Shown in pieces: positions 1 through 12,815 of a stretch of DNA of 64,000 nucleotides. This DNA is from Achatina immaculata (Eukaryota > Mollusca > Gastropoda > Stylommatophora > Achatinidae): assembly GCA_009760885.1 (NCBI GenBank), contig CM019715.1:19086503-19150502 (forward strand), read 5' to 3'. The notes under the pieces are model-generated. The model did not search any database. It worked only from the letters and a program-made list of their open reading frames with translations, and was not told where the DNA came from. The position numbers and the translations under genes were made by a program. Numbering within the stretch: position 1 is the stretch's first letter; the number at the start of each line of letters is the position of its first letter.

Positions 1-3000
1 TTTGATGAGGCTGAAAAAGGAATAGACTTTTTTGATGGATGTTTTGTAGTGAATCTACATATTTGGCAGTTACAGGACTTAATGCGCCTTGTAGATCTGT
101 TGCAAAGATTGACGTCTGGTGAGAACCGACAGTCGCATTGCAAAACACTTGTTTTCCGTTCTCTGATAGTTAGATCATGGAAGTTGTTTCTTATCTTTGC
201 TAACGTTTGTAGCACCTATCCCGGCCACAATCTGGTGTCGAGGAAGTAGTTTTTCAAAATCTTTGTTAGATCCATTGAAGATGACCAATGCTAGCAGTTT
301 TAATTTCTACAGTCCAGTAAAGCAAAATTTCGAAATAACAATTTTCAAGAGTAAAGTGTAGAACCTTACAGCAAACGTTAACACTTGACAACGTTAATAC
401 CGCAACCATTCCGCGCACATTCTTACGATAATAGCTTGTGCAAAACAAGATCAGGCTTCATGAAACAAGATCAGGACGATTCCTTTGAGTTGTCCGTCAT
501 TGTATATGCAAGTGGTAAAAAATGGTACATTGACGCGCCAAAGAAATCAACATGATTCAATGTCACTGTGCACCAAGCTGCTAAAGTAAATCATAGGGTC
601 CAAGTGCCACAGATGAAGGTAATAAATACTGCAGGCCGAGACACATGCCCTACGGTGCGAAAGATCGCAGTCGTTCCTTTTGACGAAACGAAATAAGAAG
701 AATCATTCTGAGTTCAATCCCTCACTGCATATCAAAACTCATAAGCTAACGTGAAATAATTACTGATTTCGGCACTACATAAAGTAGTATTCACCATGTC
801 ATGCACATTTAATTTCATTTTGCACTGCATTCATCTGATCTGATTTGATCTTTATTTGCTTCATGTTAAATGTTCAATACAGTTCAGTGCGTTACAACGG
901 TGTTTTCTTCTGCGGATTTTGTAGTCCGTTGTAAAGCGTGCCAAAAAGAATAGCGGAATAACTGAGAAAAGTGTAAGAAGAAGCCTTCAAGCAGCCACTT
1001 TTCTTGTGGATCGGTTGTTTTAAATGAGTATTTTCGTATAATAAGTTACCGTATTGTTATATGGTGTAGTCCATTATGACGATTATCTTCAAATATCTGA
1101 TTTTCGGGGTGTCGGTGAGAGAGATTGCATGACCACAGAAATATATCATTAAAAATCAGCATCGTCTATAGTTGTCTACGCGGAGTCTCTCTGGCCGTGT
1201 CGTTGTCCGATAATTTGTCTGTCAAGGACCAGTTCCAGACAATTGCAGAACACTGTTTACAAACTCGCCAATGACAAAGAAGGGTGAAACATGTTTCCAT
1301 CCACACTTAGATGGAGGACATGGTCCAATTTTCGAAGACTTCTTTGCTCAAGACGTCTTCGAAGGATGTGTAGCCACCAACAGGCAATAAGATACTTTTC
1401 GGTGACTTTTTACAGTTTCTTGTCAGAAGCGGTATACTTCTTGAAATAGAAGTGTTCCGTCTTCTCATCAGATAGACAACGGCAGCCTTGTTCCAGAGAA
1501 AGGTGGTTCTAAGATGTAGCAGTTTTTCTTCAAAACCAATAATGTTGGGAGGGGAAGGTCTGCCATTTACTGACGATATTCTGATGTATGGAACAATTGA
1601 TCGTATTTATTCTTGTTGTGACATTTCTACAGCCTTTGTCTCTGAGTTCAATCCCTCATTGCATTATCATAACTTCAACACTCATAAGCTACAAAGAAAT
1701 AATTCTTGATTTCGGATGATCTTATTTGATCTGATTTGATCTTTATGTGCTTGATGTTAAAATGTTGGCACAGTTCAATGCAGTGCGTTATTAAGTGCTT
1801 TCTTCTGTGCATTTTGTTGTTCGTTGTAAAGAGTGCCAACAAGAATAGCTGTAACTGAGAAAAGATGCCTTCAAGCCGTGTAAGCGTTACTAAGTGAGAC
1901 ATTTTAATGTGTATCGGATGTTTTAAATGAGTATTTTCGTATAATTGTGCAGTGGAGGAGTATTGTTATCGCATATATGGTGTAAAGTCCAGTATGACGA
2001 CTTGTGAAATTATCTTTCAATTATCTGATTTTCGGAGAGAGAGAGAGTGCAGGACCACAGAAATATATCATTAAACAGTCAGCATCGTTGTCTACGCGAA
2101 GTTTCTTTGTCGTTATCCGATAATTTGTCTGTCAAGGACCATTTCCAGATTCGTGCCTGCGGAATCATAACAACTGAAGAACACTCTTTGCAAACTCGCC
2201 AATGACAAAGAAGAATGAAACATGTTTTCCATCCACACTTAGATGGAGGACATGGCCCAGTTTTCCAAGACCTCTTTGCTCAAGACGTCTTCGAAGAATG
2301 TGTAGCCACCAGCAGGCAATAAGATAGTTTTCAGTTACTTTTTAGAGTTACTTTTCAGAAGCGTATGTGAAGTGTTCCGTCTTCTCATCAGATAGACAAC
2401 TGCAGCCCTGTTCCAGAGAAAGGTGGTTCTAAGATGTGGCAGTTGGTCTTCACAACCAATTATGTCTGTCATTTGCTAATGATATTCTGGTGTATCGAAG
2501 AGACAGACAGGAAACTGCCAACAATTGATCATATTTATTCCTGGTGTGACATTTCTACAGCCCTTGTACGGTGGTACAAAAGCATCAAACTATAAACACT
2601 GTTGTGAGACTGGGTGGCAAAGATATGATCAGAACCAACTTGAGAGTGAACTTTGATTGTAATAAGAAAAGCTCGGCAATGAAAACTTGCACCCTAGGAA
2701 TCTGACCAGTTTGAGCAATGACTCAGTCACCATATGTTTGAATCAATATTGTTACTACCCACACACAATATTTTTTTGCACATATCTTGTCACCTGCCCT
2801 ATGTAGCATCGATTTGATACGGATGCTGTTGATTGATATAATTATGAACGCACTTTACTGATGCTATTTGTCATTTTCTTCACTGATGCTCAATTAACAA
2901 CCCAGAAATTTACTCAACAATAAACGCCGAATGAATCAATGCCGATCACATAATCATGTTTAATGACGACATGATGGTCATGTTGTCAACAAAAACGTAT

Positions 3001-3394
3001 AAGAAAAATTCCGACGACTTGCAAATCAATACAAAGAAAACAACTGTCTATCACAACACGTATGACTATTATATGACTACTATGACTACTATATGCAGGA
3101 GAAATAGGCTCTAAACGTTGAAGGCGTAGGTATCGATTGAACGCAAGGATTAATGTTAACAAATGTGGTTGATAACATCTTCTGCAAAACCCATTCATCA
3201 TTCAAGCCCCACCTCGCCCTCCCGTTTTGCGTGTCACTTCTTTTCTCTTTATTTGTTTTTTTGTCTTTTGTGTCTGTTTTTTGTAGCTTTTGTTTTGTAG
3301 GTTTTCTGTTTTTTTTTTGTTGGTCATTTTGTATTGGTTTTAAATTTATATGTTTATTTTTGTTTTCTTGTTCTTTTTTTCGTTTTTTGTTGTC
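1..3394. repeat. Long direct repeat, copy 1
   Basis: This stretch recurs at 5937-9330 with a constant offset of 5936 bp; every line I compared is identical, and short frames recur unchanged at the same offset. Copy 1 begins at or before the window edge. Identity stops at 3394, inside a T-rich stretch, where copy 1 runs into the T-rich minisatellite. No convincing gene is seen inside; frames are short (60-75 codons). Inside are two diverged tandem units of about 930 bp. Confidence 0.93.
711..2573. repeat. Two diverged ~930-bp tandem units (inside copy 1)
   Basis: Landmarks recur about 930 bp apart: GAGTTCAATCCCTCA at 711 and 1644; the run ending TAATAGCGG-like AGAATAGC before an ACTGAGAAAAG at about 950 and 1845; CAGATAGACAAC at about 1471 and 2390. 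The units have drifted by substitutions and small indels, unlike the perfect outer repeat, so the inner duplication is much older. Confidence 0.8.
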
Positions 3395-4815
3395 TTTTTT
3401 TTTTCATTTGTTCTTTTCCGTACCTTTTGTCCTTGTTTGGTTTTTTCTCTTTTTTTGTGTGTTTTCTTCGTTTTTTTCTGTATTTTTTCTTCTTTTCTCT
3501 TTTCATTTTCTGTATTTGTTAAATTCTTTCTTTTCTTTTTTCTGGTTTTTGTTTTCTTCTTCGGGTGTTTTCTTTTGTTCTTTTTTTGTTGTTTTTGTGT
3601 GCTTTTTTCCCTTTTTTGTGTTTTTTCAGTTTTTTGTTTCTTATTTTGTGTCTTTTTTGATTACTTTTTTCCCCTTTTTTTCGTTTGTTGTGTTTGTGTT
3701 TTTTATTTCAAAAATTTTTGGGTCTTTTTTTATCTTCTCTTTTGCTCTTTTTTGTACTTGTTTTGTTCTTTGTTTTTGTCCTTTTTTTCCTTTTTTCTAT
3801 TTTTGTGGTTATTTTCTTTTATTTGAAAAATTATTTTGTCTTTTATTTGCCTTTTCTTTTGTTCTTTTTTTTGTACTCGTTTTATTTTTTGTTTTTGTCC
3901 TTTTTCTCCCTTTTTTCCCTTTTTGTGGTTATTTTTTATTTGAAAAATTATTTGTCTTTTTTTTGGTCTTTTCTTTTGTTCTTTTTTGTACATGTTTTGT
4001 TCTTTGTTTTTGTCCTTTTTTTCCTTTTTTCCTTTTTTGTGGTTCTTTTTTTAATTTAAAAAATTATTTTGTCTTTTTTTTTTGGTCTTTTCTTTTGTTC
4101 TTTTTTGTACTTGTTTTGGTCTTTGTTTTTGTCCCTTTTTTTCCTTTTTTCCTTTTTTGTGGTCCTTTTTTTTAATTTAAAAAATTATTTTGTCTTTTTT
4201 TTGGTCTTTTCTTGTGTTCTTTTTTGTACTTGTTTTGTTCTTTGTTTTTGTCCTTTTTTTTCCCTTTTTTCCCTTTTTGTGGTTAATTTTTTTTATTTTA
4301 AAAATTATTTTGTCTTTTTTTGGGTCTTTTCTTTGTGTTCTTTTTTGTACTTGTTTTCTTCTTTGTTTTTGTCCCTTTTTTTCCTTTTTTCCTTTTTTGT
4401 GGTTCTTTTTTTTAATTTAAAAAATTATTTTGTCTTTTTTTTTGGTATTTTCTTTTCTTTTATTCTGTTTTGTGCTTGTTTTGTTGTATGTTTTTGGAGG
4501 GGGTTTTTTCTTTTTTGTCTTTTTTAATTAAAAAAAATTTTATGTCCTTTTCTTTGGTTTTCTTCTATTCTTTTTTGCGCTTGTTTTGTTGTTTGTGTTT
4601 ACTTTTTTCCTTTCTTTTGTTATTTTTGCTATTTTATTTACAATTTTTTTATTTTTTTGGGTCTTTTCTTGTAACCTTTTTTGTACTCGTTTTGTTCTCT
4701 GTTTTTGGTGTTTTTTCGCTTTTTTTGTTATTTTTTAATTTTCAAAATTGTTGTCTTTTTTTTTTTTGTTCTTCTTTGTAATTACTTTTTTTTTTCGTTT
4801 TTTTCTTTTCCTTGC
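3395..4815. repeat. T-rich tract with 117-121 bp minisatellite
   Basis: The plus strand is almost purely T with scattered G and C. From about 3715 to 4480 an imperfect unit repeats with markers ATTATTTTGTC ending near 3840, 3956, 4073, 4194, 4314 and 4434 (spacing 116-121). Each unit also holds TGTACTTGTTTTG and TTTTTGTGGTT. The flanks 3395-3715 and 4480-4815 look like decayed units. Long phenylalanine-rich frames here are products of composition, not genes. Confidence 0.9.
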
Positions 4816-4998
4816 AGCGGTGACAGGCTTACCGCGGGATGCTGATCATAAAATTATTCTATAGTACAGTAATATTCCATCAGCTTTACGACCATGGTCC
4901 TGAAACCAGTTCCTCCTGTGTTTTTCATGTTGTCAGGACCCCCAACTCTTCAGTCTGAAAATGATTGGGTTTCTTTTCCAAAAAAAATCAATCAAGTT
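4816..4998. other. Unassigned spacer
   Basis: Mixed-composition DNA between the T-rich tract and a LINE fragment. I see no gene or repeat in it. Confidence 0.5.
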
Positions 4999-5690
4999 AT
5001 TTGCCTTCCTAACAACACTCATGTAGGCCTCTCGGTTGTAAGCAAGATGCCCTGCTGCTGATGATCCATAAACCATCTTCGCCTAGATCTTCTTTCTCTT
5101 TCTTTTTCCGCCTTCCAAAGCGGTCTTTTCTAGATTAACATGACCAAAATATTATTATCATATCCAAAATATCCTCGTTACTAGCCAGCCTTCTTCAATA
5201 TTAAGTTCCTGTTCCATCTATTTATTTGTTCTTTTTTGTTTCCATGATTCATTCATGTATTTCTCAGATGTTTTGTCAGCCATATGTTGCTTTCTTTTTT
5301 AAAAATCCGTCTCCACAGCTTCTATTTTACTAACCACTTCTTTCAAATTTTCCTCATATTATTCCTTATTTGTTTTGCCTGTTGCCATCAATTTAGATGA
5401 TCTCGGATGGAGGTTTTGCTTCTTCACTAATTCTTACGGACTGACATAATTAGTTTTCCATTACTGTTTTATCACCACATCTCATAACTTAAATTCGTAT
5501 GGCATCTTATATTTTCTGTCTACTTCTCTAACATTCCTCAATATATTTTCACGATACACAAAATATGCACCCCTGTTGTCCACTTTCTTTTATGTCAAAT
5601 TGTTTGTTTCACCATTTCTGCCTGTTGTCACAGAAGCGATATTAATTGTATGAAATGTGTTGGAAATCCTTTTTTTTTCTTCAATTCTTT
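4999..5690 (-). mobile_element. LINE-B fragment, old and decayed
   Basis: Read on the minus strand this matches the C-terminal part of the LINE-B reverse transcriptase ORF and its 3' end. Landmarks are the reverse complements of the CATCTTGCTTACAACCGAG region, the AAGAAGGCTGGCTAGTAA region and the GACAACAGGCAAAAC region. It is more diverged and more interrupted than other LINE-B copies in the window. The 3' side abuts 4998; the 5' side is truncated near 5690. Confidence 0.75.
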
Positions 5691-5936
5691 CACTGTGTTC
5701 TTGATGGTGTTGACACAAAAACTGCCCTAAAAAAACTTATTCCAGAAAAAAAAAAACAAACATACTGGCAGGTACTTTTCTCGCTGGTTTGATGAAAAAA
5801 GTTTCATAACACGTGACAGCTCAGAATGAAGTCTACAAATTTTTATTGTCTTGAAAGAAAGTAATGAGAAGTATGTGGAAAGTATGAGCGAAAAAGTTGA
5901 GAAAATCGCCACGAACAGAATCTATAGTGATATATT

Positions 5937-8900
5937 TTTGATGAGGCTGAAAAAGGAATAGACTTTTTTGATGGATGTTTTGTAGTGAATCTACATATTT
6001 GGCAGTTACAGGACTTAATGCGCCTTGTAGATCTGTTGCAAAGATTGACGTCTGGTGAGAACCGACAGTCGCATTGCAAAACACTTGTTTTCCGTTCTCT
6101 GATAGTTAGATCATGGAAGTTGTTTCTTATCTTTGCTAACGTTTGTAGCACCTATCCCGGCCACAATCTGGTGTCGAGGAAGTAGTTTTTCAAAATCTTT
6201 GTTAGATCCATTGAAGATGACCAATGCTAGCAGTTTTAATTTCTACAGTCCAGTAAAGCAAAATTTCGAAATAACAATTTTCAAGAGTAAAGTGTAGAAC
6301 CTTACAGCAAACGTTAACACTTGACAACGTTAATACCGCAACCATTCCGCGCACATTCTTACGATAATAGCTTGTGCAAAACAAGATCAGGCTTCATGAA
6401 ACAAGATCAGGACGATTCCTTTGAGTTGTCCGTCATTGTATATGCAAGTGGTAAAAAATGGTACATTGACGCGCCAAAGAAATCAACATGATTCAATGTC
6501 ACTGTGCACCAAGCTGCTAAAGTAAATCATAGGGTCCAAGTGCCACAGATGAAGGTAATAAATACTGCAGGCCGAGACACATGCCCTACGGTGCGAAAGA
6601 TCGCAGTCGTTCCTTTTGACGAAACGAAATAAGAAGAATCATTCTGAGTTCAATCCCTCACTGCATATCAAAACTCATAAGCTAACGTGAAATAATTACT
6701 GATTTCGGCACTACATAAAGTAGTATTCACCATGTCATGCACATTTAATTTCATTTTGCACTGCATTCATCTGATCTGATTTGATCTTTATTTGCTTCAT
6801 GTTAAATGTTCAATACAGTTCAGTGCGTTACAACGGTGTTTTCTTCTGCGGATTTTGTAGTCCGTTGTAAAGCGTGCCAAAAAGAATAGCGGAATAACTG
6901 AGAAAAGTGTAAGAAGAAGCCTTCAAGCAGCCACTTTTCTTGTGGATCGGTTGTTTTAAATGAGTATTTTCGTATAATAAGTTACCGTATTGTTATATGG
7001 TGTAGTCCATTATGACGATTATCTTCAAATATCTGATTTTCGGGGTGTCGGTGAGAGAGATTGCATGACCACAGAAATATATCATTAAAAATCAGCATCG
7101 TCTATAGTTGTCTACGCGGAGTCTCTCTGGCCGTGTCGTTGTCCGATAATTTGTCTGTCAAGGACCAGTTCCAGACAATTGCAGAACACTGTTTACAAAC
7201 TCGCCAATGACAAAGAAGGGTGAAACATGTTTCCATCCACACTTAGATGGAGGACATGGTCCAATTTTCGAAGACTTCTTTGCTCAAGACGTCTTCGAAG
7301 GATGTGTAGCCACCAACAGGCAATAAGATACTTTTCGGTGACTTTTTACAGTTTCTTGTCAGAAGCGGTATACTTCTTGAAATAGAAGTGTTCCGTCTTC
7401 TCATCAGATAGACAACGGCAGCCTTGTTCCAGAGAAAGGTGGTTCTAAGATGTAGCAGTTTTTCTTCAAAACCAATAATGTTGGGAGGGGAAGGTCTGCC
7501 ATTTACTGACGATATTCTGATGTATGGAACAATTGATCGTATTTATTCTTGTTGTGACATTTCTACAGCCTTTGTCTCTGAGTTCAATCCCTCATTGCAT
7601 TATCATAACTTCAACACTCATAAGCTACAAAGAAATAATTCTTGATTTCGGATGATCTTATTTGATCTGATTTGATCTTTATGTGCTTGATGTTAAAATG
7701 TTGGCACAGTTCAATGCAGTGCGTTATTAAGTGCTTTCTTCTGTGCATTTTGTTGTTCGTTGTAAAGAGTGCCAACAAGAATAGCTGTAACTGAGAAAAG
7801 ATGCCTTCAAGCCGTGTAAGCGTTACTAAGTGAGACATTTTAATGTGTATCGGATGTTTTAAATGAGTATTTTCGTATAATTGTGCAGTGGAGGAGTATT
7901 GTTATCGCATATATGGTGTAAAGTCCAGTATGACGACTTGTGAAATTATCTTTCAATTATCTGATTTTCGGAGAGAGAGAGAGTGCAGGACCACAGAAAT
8001 ATATCATTAAACAGTCAGCATCGTTGTCTACGCGAAGTTTCTTTGTCGTTATCCGATAATTTGTCTGTCAAGGACCATTTCCAGATTCGTGCCTGCGGAA
8101 TCATAACAACTGAAGAACACTCTTTGCAAACTCGCCAATGACAAAGAAGAATGAAACATGTTTTCCATCCACACTTAGATGGAGGACATGGCCCAGTTTT
8201 CCAAGACCTCTTTGCTCAAGACGTCTTCGAAGAATGTGTAGCCACCAGCAGGCAATAAGATAGTTTTCAGTTACTTTTTAGAGTTACTTTTCAGAAGCGT
8301 ATGTGAAGTGTTCCGTCTTCTCATCAGATAGACAACTGCAGCCCTGTTCCAGAGAAAGGTGGTTCTAAGATGTGGCAGTTGGTCTTCACAACCAATTATG
8401 TCTGTCATTTGCTAATGATATTCTGGTGTATCGAAGAGACAGACAGGAAACTGCCAACAATTGATCATATTTATTCCTGGTGTGACATTTCTACAGCCCT
8501 TGTACGGTGGTACAAAAGCATCAAACTATAAACACTGTTGTGAGACTGGGTGGCAAAGATATGATCAGAACCAACTTGAGAGTGAACTTTGATTGTAATA
8601 AGAAAAGCTCGGCAATGAAAACTTGCACCCTAGGAATCTGACCAGTTTGAGCAATGACTCAGTCACCATATGTTTGAATCAATATTGTTACTACCCACAC
8701 ACAATATTTTTTTGCACATATCTTGTCACCTGCCCTATGTAGCATCGATTTGATACGGATGCTGTTGATTGATATAATTATGAACGCACTTTACTGATGC
8801 TATTTGTCATTTTCTTCACTGATGCTCAATTAACAACCCAGAAATTTACTCAACAATAAACGCCGAATGAATCAATGCCGATCACATAATCATGTTTAAT

Positions 8901-9330
8901 GACGACATGATGGTCATGTTGTCAACAAAAACGTATAAGAAAAATTCCGACGACTTGCAAATCAATACAAAGAAAACAACTGTCTATCACAACACGTATG
9001 ACTATTATATGACTACTATGACTACTATATGCAGGAGAAATAGGCTCTAAACGTTGAAGGCGTAGGTATCGATTGAACGCAAGGATTAATGTTAACAAAT
9101 GTGGTTGATAACATCTTCTGCAAAACCCATTCATCATTCAAGCCCCACCTCGCCCTCCCGTTTTGCGTGTCACTTCTTTTCTCTTTATTTGTTTTTTTGT
9201 CTTTTGTGTCTGTTTTTTGTAGCTTTTGTTTTGTAGGTTTTCTGTTTTTTTTTTGTTGGTCATTTTGTATTGGTTTTAAATTTATATGTTTATTTTTGTT
9301 TTCTTGTTCTTTTTTTCGTTTTTTGTTGTC
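5937..9330. repeat. Long direct repeat, copy 2
   Basis: Apparent perfect copy of 1-3394. The left border is TTTGATGAGGCTG at 5937, corresponding to window base 1, so the true repeat may start further left. The right border is 9330, after which the 31-bp array starts instead of the minisatellite that follows copy 1. The inner 930-bp units lie at about 6647-8509. Confidence 0.93.
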
Positions 9331-10805
9331 CTCTCTTCTGACAGTATGAATTGATAATATTTGATCTGTGTATTTTTTTATATTCTCTTCTTACAGTAAT
9401 ATATTTATGTTTTCTTGTGACAGTAACTTATTCTTTATTCAGTCTCTATTTTCTGGTAGTGATGTATTTTTTCTTCCTCTTTCAGACCGAAAAGTACTTT
9501 TTGTTCCTTCTTTTGACAATAAAATAGTTTTTAATGCTATCTTCTGAAATCATTGTAGTTTTTACACTCTTCTCTGACAATAAGGTATTTTGTTACATTT
9601 TCTTCTGAAACTGATACCTACTCTTGGCAGTATTTTATACACTCTCTTGTCATAATTTTACCCTCACTTCTGCCAATAAAATTTTTTTGCGGCGCTCTTT
9701 TTTGACAGAAAAGATTTCTTATACCTTCTCCTGATAGTAATGTATTTTTTTTTACACTCATCTTTCACAGCAAGGTAGACTCTTCTAATAGTAAGGTCTT
9801 CTCTTGTAGTCAAATCCTTTCTTCCGGAATTAAATATTTTTCAGGTCTTATTCTGAGAGTAAATTATTTTTTATACTTGTGACAGTGAGGCATATTTTAT
9901 GACCTTTTCCGAATTAATATTTGTGCTCTCTTCTGGCAGTAAATAATTCTTTTATTATATATTGAGTAAGGTGTTTTTTGCATTCTTCTAGAAGTAAATG
10001 ATTTTTCTGCTCTCTTCTATTCTGGCTGAAAGGTATGTTTTGCGCTCTTTTTTTACACCAATGTTTATCTTTCTCTCTTCTGACATCATTTTTTTCTGCT
10101 CTCTTTTGACAGTACCATTTTTGATGTGTTCTGACAGAAAAGTAGTTTTCTTCTGACGGTATGATATTTTTTAGTATCTCTTGTAACACTAAAGTATTTT
10201 AAAATGACTTCTTCTGACAGTAAGGTCAATTTTGCGCTCGCCTCGGAGTAAGTTAATTTTTATGCTTTCTTCTCACAGTAAAATATATTGTATTTTTAAC
10301 AGAAAAGAGAAAACCTAACTGTCAGGAGTGGGTATGAGAAATGACACTCAGGTATTTTTTTTTCCTGTCCTCTCACATTAAAATATTTTTATACTCTCTT
10401 GTGACCATAGAGTTTTCTTTATCTTCTCTTCTAACAGTAAATTATTTTGAAAGTTCTGTTCTGACAGTAAGGAATTTCTTATGTCTTTTACAGAGAGTAA
10501 GGTTTATTTTGTCCGTTTTATGCGGATAGTAATTTGTTGGTCTTTGTGTAAGATAGTAAGGTAGTTTTCAGGCACTATTATGCTGTTTTCTAGCAGTAAG
10601 ATATTCTTTATCCTCTTTTGAAGGTATTTTTTTTTATTCCTTATCCTGACAGTAAGATATTTTAAGCTCTCTTTTGTCAGTAAGATAATTTTTATGCTCT
10701 CTTCTGAAAGGAAGGTATTTTATTTTACTCTTTCTTTTGACAGTAAGGTATTTTTATGCCTTTTTTCTCACTGTAAAATTTTTTATGTGATATTTTTCTG
10801 CAGCA
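9331..10805. repeat. Tandem array of ~31-bp units (CTCTTCTGACAGTAAGGTAT)
   Basis: About 45 degenerate units of roughly 28-35 bp follow the pattern CTCTTCTGACAGTAAGGTAT followed by TTTTTATG. Clear units occur at 9331, 10080, 10433, 10460, 10680, 10700 and 10730. The core (pyrimidine run, CTGAC, AG, TAAGGTA) resembles a branch site, 3' splice site and 5' splice site compressed together. The array starts exactly where the long direct repeat ends. Confidence 0.88.
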
Positions 10806-10925
10806 TGTAAATTCAAAGGCATTTATGTGTTTCTCAGCTCTTTTGTTAAATCTTTCGCATCTGCAAGGGATCTTGCTTACAACCGAAAGGAGGGAGGCAA
10901 AGTTTCGCAAGGGACATATGCAAAT
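10806..10925. mobile_element. Chimeric LINE-B scraps
   Basis: 10806-10855 matches LINE-B in minus orientation (the AAAGGCATTTATG region). 10866-10925 matches the LINE-B 3' end in plus orientation (CTTGCTTACAACCG, CAAGGGACATATGCAAA). The two pieces meet head to head, so this is a rearranged remnant. Confidence 0.6.
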
Positions 10926-11159
10926 CACTGAAAGTGGAGACTGGAATAGCGTTTGTATTTTACTTCTCATTCTCCATTCTTGTGATCTCTACCTGCTTCA
11001 AGAATTGTTCCCAATATTCTATTTTCAAATATTGTAGCCGTTCTTCATCTTGTTTTCCAGTGCTCTGTGTTTCTGATCTGTGTAAGACAAATGGTGTAAT
11101 GTAATTTAATTTGCTGTTGTTAGACAGGATTTTTTAAAAATTCCAGCAGGGACTAAGTA

Positions 11160-11315
11160 AACCGCGTGAAACTTTGAAGAGGACATTGTTAAGACAGGCC
11201 AAATTAACATCCTTTGATGAGGTTGAAAGACTCGCCGAAGACAGGAAAAATTGGCGAACTACTTTGCGAGCCCTATGTGACGTTTAACGGCACGGGAAGG
11301 ATATAAGATAAGGCA
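11160..11315 (+). mobile_element. LINE-A 3' end
   Basis: Holds the last roughly 50 codons of the LINE-A ORF: the region encoding [10 protein letters not shown] and [14 protein letters not shown] sequence, then the terminal LCDV with its stop (CCTATGTGACGTTTAA). It ends with the LINE-A tail GGAAGGATATAAGATAAG. Confidence 0.8.
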
Positions 11316-11560
11316 CTGTGCAAAATGAGTTTCCTGCTTGTATCCTCACACAATTTTTGAGCCATTGAATAATGCCACCCCACCTCCCCCGCCATAACTG
11401 CATATTCTTTTAGCCCTTATTTCTATTTAGATTTGTTTTTTTCCTTGGGGTGGGTGAGTGGGTGCTGTTCTCATGTATTCAGTTTTCTCATTAGCCCCAC
11501 TTTTTATGCGTGCAGATGTGTGAATATTTCTCTCGTGCAAAGCTATTATACCTATATTGA

Positions 11561-12815
11561 CTTACATCTTTCCTGTACCGCTAAACGTCACATAGTGATT
11601 TCCTGTCTTCGGGGTTTTTTAAAATCTCATCAAGAGACGTTATGCCCACTGAACTGGCCTCTTTTAACAATGTCCTCTTTAGAGTTTCACGTGGTCACCC
11701 TCTTTTTTCTTTGGCCTGTTGTGTTCCACTTGATAGCTTGTTTCGGGATTCTCTTATTGTTTCTTATCATTACATGACCAACATATGTCCATTTTCTTTT
11801 TCTGATCACCCATGAGAAAGTTTGTTATTTGTTCATCTGGCTTACCTCTGTGTTCTTGAATGCTTCCACTTTATACTGAGTATTTTCCTTAGGCATTTTC
11901 TAGTCTATTTTTTGTCTATATATATTTCTAGTCTATATATTTCCTGTATTAGTTGTTTTCCAGCTTTCACATGCATAAATGAAGGTGGAATTGAGGTTTG
12001 AATTGAATAATCTTAACTTGGTTTTAGTGCCTATAACTTTTGAATGCCAAATGTTCTCAAGATTCTTGAAGGTCAATGCTGCTTTTGCAATTCGAATTCT
12101 TACTTCGTTTCTGGTGTCACCATCCTGGTCTATGTAGCTGCCGAGATATACAAATTGGTTTACTTCTTCAACAGCTATTCCTTCTGTGTATATTTGTCCG
12201 TGGTTAATGAGAAGTTTCATTCATTTTGTTTTATCCTTGTTAATTTCAAGTCCTATTTTACTACCCATTGAAGGTAGGGTATCTGCTTTTTCTTTCTTTG
12301 ATTTCAGAACGTCGCTGATAAGAATTATGTTCTCTGCAAAATCAAGATCTTTCAACTGGGTCTCATGTACCCAGTCAATGCCCGTTTTACCCGTGCAGCA
12401 TTTTTTCATTATGAAGTCTATGGAAATTCCAAAAAACAAGGGGGATTACACATCGTTTCACCCCTATTTCCTTTTGGAACCATTCACTCATTCCTTCTTC
12501 TGTGTTGACTACACAAACATATCCATTGTAGAAATCTCTAATGATATTGACAATCTTAGATGGTATTCAATAAATTCTTAAAATTCTCCATAATGAATCG
12601 CTGTGTATGCTATCAAATGTCTTTTTAAATTCTATGAAGTTAAGTTTTTGGTTTTCAATATGTTCTTCAAGTATTATTCAAAAGTAAAAATCTGGTCGAG
12701 ACAGCTTTTACCTTTTCGAAATCCTGCTGCACTATATTTGTAATTCTATTCAGAAAAACTTTTGTAAAATACTTTTGACACAACTGCAATCCTAATATTA
12801 TCATTCTGTCTTCAA
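11561..12815 (-). mobile_element. LINE-A copy, 5' truncated
   Basis: Minus-strand LINE-A running from the 3' tail (reverse complement of GATGTAAG at 11561) into the reverse transcriptase domain near 12815. Open pieces at 12221-12439 and 11933-12220 encode the RT palm end (FAENIILISDV, in place of [11 protein letters not shown]; the catalytic aspartates are lost) and the thumb ([25 protein letters not shown]). Frameshifts and stops make it a dead copy. Confidence 0.85.

Noticed and set aside
3153..4781. Long phenylalanine-rich open frames of up to 340 codons
   Set aside because: They come from the T-rich tract; several frames are open at once and the sequence is a minisatellite.
5833..6151. 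Overlapping minus frames with several cysteines in the repeat
   Set aside because: Two frames overlap, neither matches a domain, and the left part is not present in the first repeat copy.
9331..10805. CRISPR array
   Set aside because: Units are contiguous and degenerate with no unique spacers, and the DNA is eukaryotic.
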